From positions 3,782,001 through 3,846,000 of the forward strand of contig JAVHNS010000001.1 in assembly GCA_036872755.1 (NCBI GenBank): 64,000 nt of DNA, in the 5' to 3' direction. Positions within the stretch are counted from its first letter, which is position 1. Each line of letters begins with the position of its first letter. Positions 58,701 through 64,000 of the stretch are shown here, one piece after another. Below the pieces are notes generated by a model, which was given only the letters and a program-made list of their open reading frames with translations, did not search any database and was not told the origin of the DNA. The position numbers and the translations under genes are program-made. Origin of the DNA: Orbilia blumenaviensis (taxonomy: Eukaryota; Ascomycota; Orbiliomycetes; Orbiliales; Orbiliaceae).

Positions 58701-59769
58701 TTGCTCCCGTGAACTCGCTGAATGCGTTGTTTACACCCGTGGAGATTGAGTACCTATGTTCCGGAACTCCAAAGTACTATTTGCATGTAGCAGAGATCTT
58801 TGAACATAGGAAGCAGTATGCAGAGGTCGTTGTGTTCTCGGAGTTGGCGTTCCAGGCTCTTCCTAGCCGTCTCGACGAGGTAAGACTTCTGACCGTTTCA
58901 GAGGTGTTTACTATTTATGTAAAGTTGAGTCTAACGGGACGTTTAGGAGGAAACTGCCCTACGATCAGATATTCTTGCTAGGCAATTCAGCGCAGCACTT
59001 CAGGTTCCAAACTACACGTCTGCGTACTCGGCGCTTATAAGTTATAGCGACAAGGCATTGTACGCCCCCCAGTCGAACCTCTATACCCAATGACGAGCGT
59101 TCACTAATATGATCGTGATAGGCAACGACAAGCCCTGAAGAGCTTGATCATTTCCATGTGTGAGCACCATGAAGCTGATGCACTGTGCCAATTTGAATTC
59201 CCTGGCCTTCATGAAGAAGTTGATGCGGTCCTGGAATATCAATATGAGCACCTAAATGAAGTGGCGCCTGTTCATATCCCATACCATAAGATCGCCTATG
59301 GATGGAGGATATCGAAGGGTAATCGCCGTGGTGGTATGTTATTGTCCTGTTTGCCTAAAGGTAATAAGGGTTTTTGATAAGCTAACAAAGGGTGAAACAA
59401 TCAATAGCTGCATCCGTTCAATATGATTACTTGAAGAAACTTCAGGGATGTTTTACGAATTCGCAGAGGTATACCGGGCGGGAAGTTAGAGAGGCGTACC
59501 TAGCGCTATTAAACGTTTTGGCCCTGGTGCCTAAGGAGCAGGCATACATATTTACGAGATTGCATGCCGAGCAGGAGAGCAGTGGGGTTCACTTCGTTGA
59601 TGGTGCGTTCATACAATTCCAAACGTCAGAAGAGAATATTTATGTTAACAAATATTTTTTAGGCACAAAACTTAAACGCCGTGTGGTAACTATCGACAAC
59701 GTCCGCGAGGAATTTCAAGAAGAGATGAGAAGGACGATAGAATATCTGAGTGGAGGCATTTTTTTCTAG
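55786..59769 (+). CDS. NUP120: Nuclear pore complex protein Nup120 (Nup160 family)
   Basis: Scaffold nucleoporin of the Y-shaped (Nup84) subcomplex. Seven exons: 55786-56425, 56494-58623, 58686-58879, 58947-59059, 59122-59333, 59408-59602 and 59663-59769, giving 1196 residues. The N-terminal half is a beta-propeller-like region (TILWRVVNKGRTLVMLPLDV, GCVTFYDLPETHSLMIFVLT, then DGGYFGSIKNIVRW and LFTISINHQLKVWS, the last a WD-like blade). From about residue 480 the sequence is alpha-helical, with TPVEIEYLCSGTPKYYLHVAEIFE and YSALISYSDKALQRQALKSL in the conserved C-terminal helical region, ending in VTIDNVREEFQEEMRR. These segments match the Nup120/Nup160 pattern. The last intron (59603-59662) is 60 nt with no stop, so reading through it also yields an intact frame of 1216 residues. 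A 19-bp minisatellite begins about 115 bases after the stop. Confidence 0.88.
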
Positions 59770-61010
59770 TTTAGTAACCAAGAGAAGATTGGTCGTTCTT
59801 CAATATGGCTTAAAAGACCTATTTACATTTAGCGATTATCAAATTTCAAAGCGTTTGCATTGATTTTTCTTGAGATAGTTTTCGCTCCCTGGGGCGGCCT
59901 TATCTCCTTGAGGTATCGTAGCCTTTCTGAAGCAACCTTCTCTCCCTAAGGCAACCTTCTCTCCCCGAGGCAGCCTTCTCTCCTTAAGGTACTGTAGTCT
60001 CCTTAAGGTACTGTAGTCTCCTTAAGGTACTGTATTCTTCTTAAGGTATTGTATTCTTCTTAAGGTACCATAGCCTTCTTAAGGTACCATAGCCTTCTTA
60101 AGATATCATAATCTCATTAAGGCATCATAGTCTCCTTAAGGTACCATAGCCTCTTTAAGGTATCATAGCTTCTTTAAGGTACCATAGCCTCTTTAAGGTA
60201 CCGTAGTCTTCTTAAGGTGTCGTAGTCTCCTTAAGGTGTCGTAGTCTCCTTAAGATGTCGAAGTCTCCTTAAGATGTCGTAGTCTCCTTAAGGCACCATA
60301 ACCTTTCTAAGGGTTTGTAGTCTCCCTAAAATACCATAATCTATTCAAGGTATCATAGCCTCCTTAAGGTAGTCTTTCTTCCCTAAGGCCCTGTATTCTC
60401 CCTAAGGTAGTCTTTCCTCTCTGAAATATCATAATCTCCTTGGGATACTGTAGCATCAGTGAGACCAGAGTACTCGGCTAGGGCAGATTTTTCTCACAAG
60501 TTCAGCAACCTCAGGGTGTCAATTAAGGTATCTTGAGGAAAGATCCCCGTCCCCTTCTAAAGTAGCCGATATACACAGGTAAACATCACTTTTTAAGAAT
60601 AAAAAGAACGATGGGTTTATTTGATTCGTTGTAAGACTTTGTGCTGACTACTTGATGTGGAGAATTACATACAGCATAAAAGTAATTAGGAAAATTGCGG
60701 CCGGCTGTTTGGACACGAGACTAGAAAAATTGCAAGAAAGCTGTGCGAAAAAGAAGAAACAGTAGCCAAAATCCCGAGGGGTTAGAAGCACGGTAGTATT
60801 AAATAGGATATAGGATAATGATAAAATATTTAATCAGAAGAAAGGAAGAATAGGAAGAGGCCTTGTTGTAGTTTTTATTAGTCAACGCAGATAGCCTCTT
60901 CTTTTTCTTTATTTTCCCCCTCCTTTTCCTTCTCTTTACGAAACCTCTCTTTGTTTCCCCTTTTTGTTCTCGTAACGTAAAATATTGCCCCCCGCTAACA
61001 CTTCCAATAT
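59770..61010. other. Intergenic holding a 19-bp minisatellite
   Basis: Convergent 3' flanks of NUP120 and the leftward membrane-protein gene. The middle is occupied by the tandem repeat described separately. The right part is T-rich after 60880. No gene. Confidence 0.6.
59884..60453. repeat. 19-bp tandem repeat (minisatellite), about 30 copies
   Basis: Near-perfect 19-base periodicity, with typical units CTCCTTAAGGTACTGTAGT and CTTCTTAAGGTACCATAGC. The CCTTAAGG (or CTTAAG) core is kept in most units while the second half alternates between TACTGTAG, TACCATAG and TGTCGTAG families that form local clusters. Outer units at both ends are more divergent. Every unit contains TTAA in a palindromic context, which puts TAA stops in all frames on both strands over three units, so it cannot code for protein. 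Confidence 0.93.
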
Positions 61011-62398
61011 CTACTCTTCCCTCCAAGGCTCATATGCCCTTCCTTTTCCTTTATTTCGAAATCCCGCATTCCGCTTTGTACCAACTTGTGTGGGATAGCC
61101 AGGAGAGACAACCCGAGTAGGTTGAGAGATGTCAGAGTCAAGTGGCGGGTTCATAGCTTTAGGAACTGCCAACGAAGGAATATTTTCATTGCTATCTCCC
61201 CGAGGAAGACTCTTCCCCTCGACTCCATCTAAAGTTTCAACAGGAACCTCGGGGATATCCGTAAGGCTTTGATTTGAATTTTCTAGATCTGATGACTGTC
61301 TAGTTTTCAATGGTGGTGCGCTTCTTGAGCGTGGTGGGTATCGTTTAACCTGTGTGACTGATGTGGGAATCCCAAGCTGCGGTATTTGAATGGGGATGTT
61401 ATGAGCGGATCCGTCTGGGGTAATGGATTGCTCGCTCTTGGAGGGTTCTGTAGCTGGTAAGCCTTGTCCTTGAAGTTTTAATATGGGTTTGGCAATACTT
61501 TGCGGCGGTTGGGGTAAACCGGTGACTACTTCACCGATATTAATAGATGCATTACTGAAGTGACGATGATTATGCGACGGGACCTCCAGGTAATTACAGT
61601 ATGGATGAGGTGTGGGTATCATAAAATACTCCCCGATATCACCCTGAAGAGGGGTAGTGGGTGCTGTATGGAAACTTGGGCTAGCTGATGAGGGTCTGCC
61701 AACATTGTTGTTGTCAACAGGCATCGGTGGCCCTCGTAGACCAGCAGCGGCCTGTCCTTGCATAGCTTGTAGACCGGGTGAAACAAACGGAGGCAGCCCT
61801 CTGGGAACCATCTGAGGCACATACTTCAATTGAGGCATATGCGATAGCTGGCCGTATACGTTCAACCCGGCTGCATTCACATCCGGTACGTATACACTTC
61901 CAATAGTCGAGGCCGAGCCTTTACGCCCTCCAGTACTAGCGGGTGATGAAATTCTTGAGAATCGCGATGCCGGTGAAAATACTCGCAGGGATTCACTGTC
62001 AACAATCCCTGCTTCGACTGGCGTTTCGTGGGAGTCTAGAGCTCGAACGCCGAAGTTGACGCTGCGGGATCGCTGGACTTGTGTCGGCTCTGGTGGGCGT
62101 TCGACGAGCTCCAGCTGATACCCGGCTTCTAGTTTCCTTCGAAATCTTGCCGAAATGACACGACATAGAAAACTGATCAATACCCATAGAACCTGGATAC
62201 ATATTATAATGTCAACCTCGGGGTTTCCCACGCATTACCATTGTCCATGAGTATTTCGGTTAGGACTTACAAAAAGGCCACCCAAAACCTAATTAAGATA
62301 TCAGGTTAGGAGCCCTCGATCATTAGCCATCTCGCAGAAGAGATATGACTTACGAATAGAAATCGATACAGATTTGACCACGACTTCCAAAACGTCAT
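61011..62398 (-). CDS. Single-pass membrane protein with long disordered tail (unrecognised)
   Basis: Three exons, read leftwards: 62398-62354, 62288-62271 and 62192-61011, giving 414 residues. All introns are phase 0 with GTAAGT donors. The 18-nt second exon encodes VLGGLF, part of the one membrane span (LYRFLFVLGGLFVLWVLISFLC, residues about 10-31). RFRRKLE follows it, so by the positive-inside rule the long C-terminal part should be cytosolic. The tail is Pro/Ser-rich and disordered, with SRSAPPL, RISSPAST and similar candidate phosphorylation sites, and ends in GKGRAYEPWREE. Reading only the large frame would suggest a non-ATG start within an intron; adding the two small exons restores an ATG. 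I recognise no family. Confidence 0.75.
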
Positions 62399-63719
62399 CT
62401 TGAATTCAATTTCCTATAATTAAGACATCTCGCCTTATTAGTATGTCTTCAAGTCAACTCGCCACTCCAACCCCTTTCTTCTATAGCACTTGAATTTATC
62501 CTCGTATTATTGGAGAGAAGCACTTACGGATTAATTTACCACTCAATTATTCCAGGGAAAAACCCAATATCGGGCTCAAGCCTTATCCCAACCACCCAGC
62601 TCGTTAAATCTATCAAGTTACCGTATCGGCGCTCCTGGTAACCTTGCTTCTTGAGCCGTAGTTAAAAGAGAAGACTGGGCCGATGATGAACTGGACCTCA
62701 GTTCGCAGGACCAGTATCAGTCGCTGAATTAGTGCCGGCTACTATAGCATTAGACCCTTGATTGCTCGCGGGTACCTGCATATAGAATACCATTAGCCAC
62801 GTTGTACAGGGATAGCACACTAGTGAGGCCAAGAAGTACCGGATCTTGTAAGACTATCGGCACGGCGCACGATCGGGACGCCGCAGTAGCAAGAAATAGG
62901 CTGTATCAGTTGGTATTTTGCGAAAGCACCAGATATTGGCAAACTATCAAGCCAGAGAAGAAAGAAGTTGTTTCTTCACCGATTCAACAGAGTAGGCGAT
63001 GGCGAATGGATGAAGTGGAGATGTTCGAAGGTAGTGATGATGATTCAAGAATAAGATGAGACAAGGATCTTGAGCCTGGTTTGGATGGCACTCCTAATGC
63101 TTTGAGAATTGAATAGCGAGTAGCAATTAAGTCCTACGATCTTGTTCAGCTAATAGGCTGCCATGAGGGGAGGCTGTTTGTAGGTTCTCGGCATCGCATT
63201 GTTCAGTACGAGGGCTGGAAGGGAGTTTGCGCTTTTTGGGAGATGTCAAGATATCACTATCGGTAGGCGAGGAATACAGCCTGATGATAAGGTAGGGTCT
63301 GTTTTATATAGAGTATATTGGGTATAAAGGGTAGAGATGTCCTTGGGGTCTGGCTTTGATGGTATTGAGGGAACTTATGAGGAGCAGAAGGAAGTTGAGA
63401 TATTCTGATATAGCTGAGGGAGTGCTCTCTAGCCTGGTTCTTAAGTAAGTACTCAAGCAAATTATAGGGACCCAGCCTAACGAGACCAGGCCCAGCTGGT
63501 AGCTGTATAAACCATATCTAGGCAGCATACACGTTTTGCGTTGACACCTAAAGTGCAACATATCTTCTGAGAACCAGATTGAATCTTGTTAACCTCTAAA
63601 TCCAACCATTTGCAATTCGCCGAGGGTAAAATAGTATTAATCGTTAGTAGAAGATAAAAGGAGCTAATTTTACATAATAAATTCCTAGGGAGGTCCTCTA
63701 GAATGATTGTGAATTCTCA
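62399..63719. other. Intergenic, unassigned
   Basis: About 1.3 kb between the membrane-protein start and the PUF6 end. The frame at 62802-63059 reads VARNRLYQLVFCESTRYWQTIKP and then an acidic end EVEMFEGSDDD, which looks a little protein-like but has no recognised relative and no clear start. Nothing else seen. Confidence 0.4.
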
Positions 63720-63973
63720 TCATTTCTTCTCCTTCAACAAGTCTAGGATCAACTCTGTTCCTTTGTTGCCAGACTTCTTTGCTGCTTTGAGGGCTGCTTG
63801 TTCACTTTTCCCTGACAGTATCTTCTTGATTTTTGCCTTCTCACTTTCGGGGACTCTCTCACTCTCTAATAGGGTAGCAATAAGATAGGAATTGCCACCT
63901 GTTGCCCAGGATGCCATATTCGACTCGATCTTTGGGATCAAGTAATTATAGAACTCGATTGGTGGATCAGATA
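63720..63973 (-). CDS. PUF6: Pumilio-family ribosome biogenesis protein Puf6/PUM3, last exon
   Basis: C-terminal exon of a leftward gene whose upstream exons are outside the window. A CTGAC branch point and TATTTAG acceptor precede the exon start at 63973. The 84 residues contain SWATGGNSYLIATLLES, the W-A-T-G motif of the CPL domain found in Puf6/PUM3 proteins, followed by a Lys-rich helix and the characteristic ending GNKGTELILDLLKEKK. Puf6 is a nucleolar RNA-binding protein that works in 60S subunit maturation and, in budding yeast, ASH1 mRNA repression. Only a short part is visible, but the motif and position at the C-terminus agree. Confidence 0.7.
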
Positions 63974-64000
63974 CTAAATAGACAACAGTCAGATATTTCC

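Noticed and set aside
59884..60453. CRISPR-like impression from regular short repeats
   Set aside because: There are no unique spacers; units abut one another, so it is a plain tandem repeat in a eukaryotic genome.

Overview
The window looks like nuclear DNA of a filamentous ascomycete (Pezizomycotina). Evidence: genes with short 50-110 nt GT..AG introns (donors mostly GTATGT/GTAAGT, branch points CTAAC/CTGAC), a cellulose-active AA9 oxygenase with a fungal CBM1 module, Kex2-type secreted protein processing, and fungal-type versions of CHD1, PRP40, RLI1, TRS65, NUP120 and a Hst3/4-class sirtuin. The style of the secreted proteins would fit a saprotrophic or nematode-trapping lineage such as Orbiliomycetes, but that is a weak inference. 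There is no operon structure; genes sit on both strands with long, AT-rich or pyrimidine-rich spacers.

Layout. 1-632 (-): 5' end of a BRCT protein, probably DNA polymerase IV/lambda, running off the left edge. 3301-8716 (+): the chromatin remodeller CHD1. 9964-10788 (-): a possible three-exon membrane-protein gene. 11504-12742 (-): secreted AA9 lytic polysaccharide monooxygenase with CBM1. 14870-15971 (+): GPN3 GTPase, whose P-loop exon junction I could not resolve. 17780-20061 (+): sirtuin. 20822-22026 (-): nitronate monooxygenase-like flavoprotein. 22577-26347 (+): single-exon ankyrin-repeat protein. 26976-27587 (-): small secreted beta/gamma-crystallin-like protein. 28717-31803 (-): large secreted acidic protein with no recognised family. 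32676-34959 (-): RLI1/ABCE1 with a 12-nt microexon. 36567-39483 (-): PRP40. 39901-41732 (+): TRS65. 44204-45088 (+): Mpv17/PMP22 family protein. 46756-48165 (-): S-adenosylmethionine synthetase. 48166-53761: a 5.6-kb gene-free stretch with degraded repeat-like sequence. 53762-54803 (+): disordered protein. 55786-59769 (+): NUP120 nucleoporin. 59884-60453: a 19-bp minisatellite of about 30 copies. 61011-62398 (-): single-pass membrane protein with an 18-nt microexon. 63720-63973 (-): last exon of PUF6.

Most genes are single-copy housekeeping genes acting in transcription (CHD1), splicing (PRP40), ribosome recycling and assembly (RLI1, PUF6), GTPase-assisted RNA polymerase assembly (GPN3), nuclear transport (NUP120), vesicle traffic (TRS65) and methyl-donor supply (SAM synthetase). 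Between them lie accessory secreted genes (AA9-CBM1, crystallin-like protein, acidic protein). I saw no biosynthetic cluster, intact transposon, CRISPR array or confident RNA gene. All exon boundaries were worked out by hand from reading-frame continuity and splice consensus.
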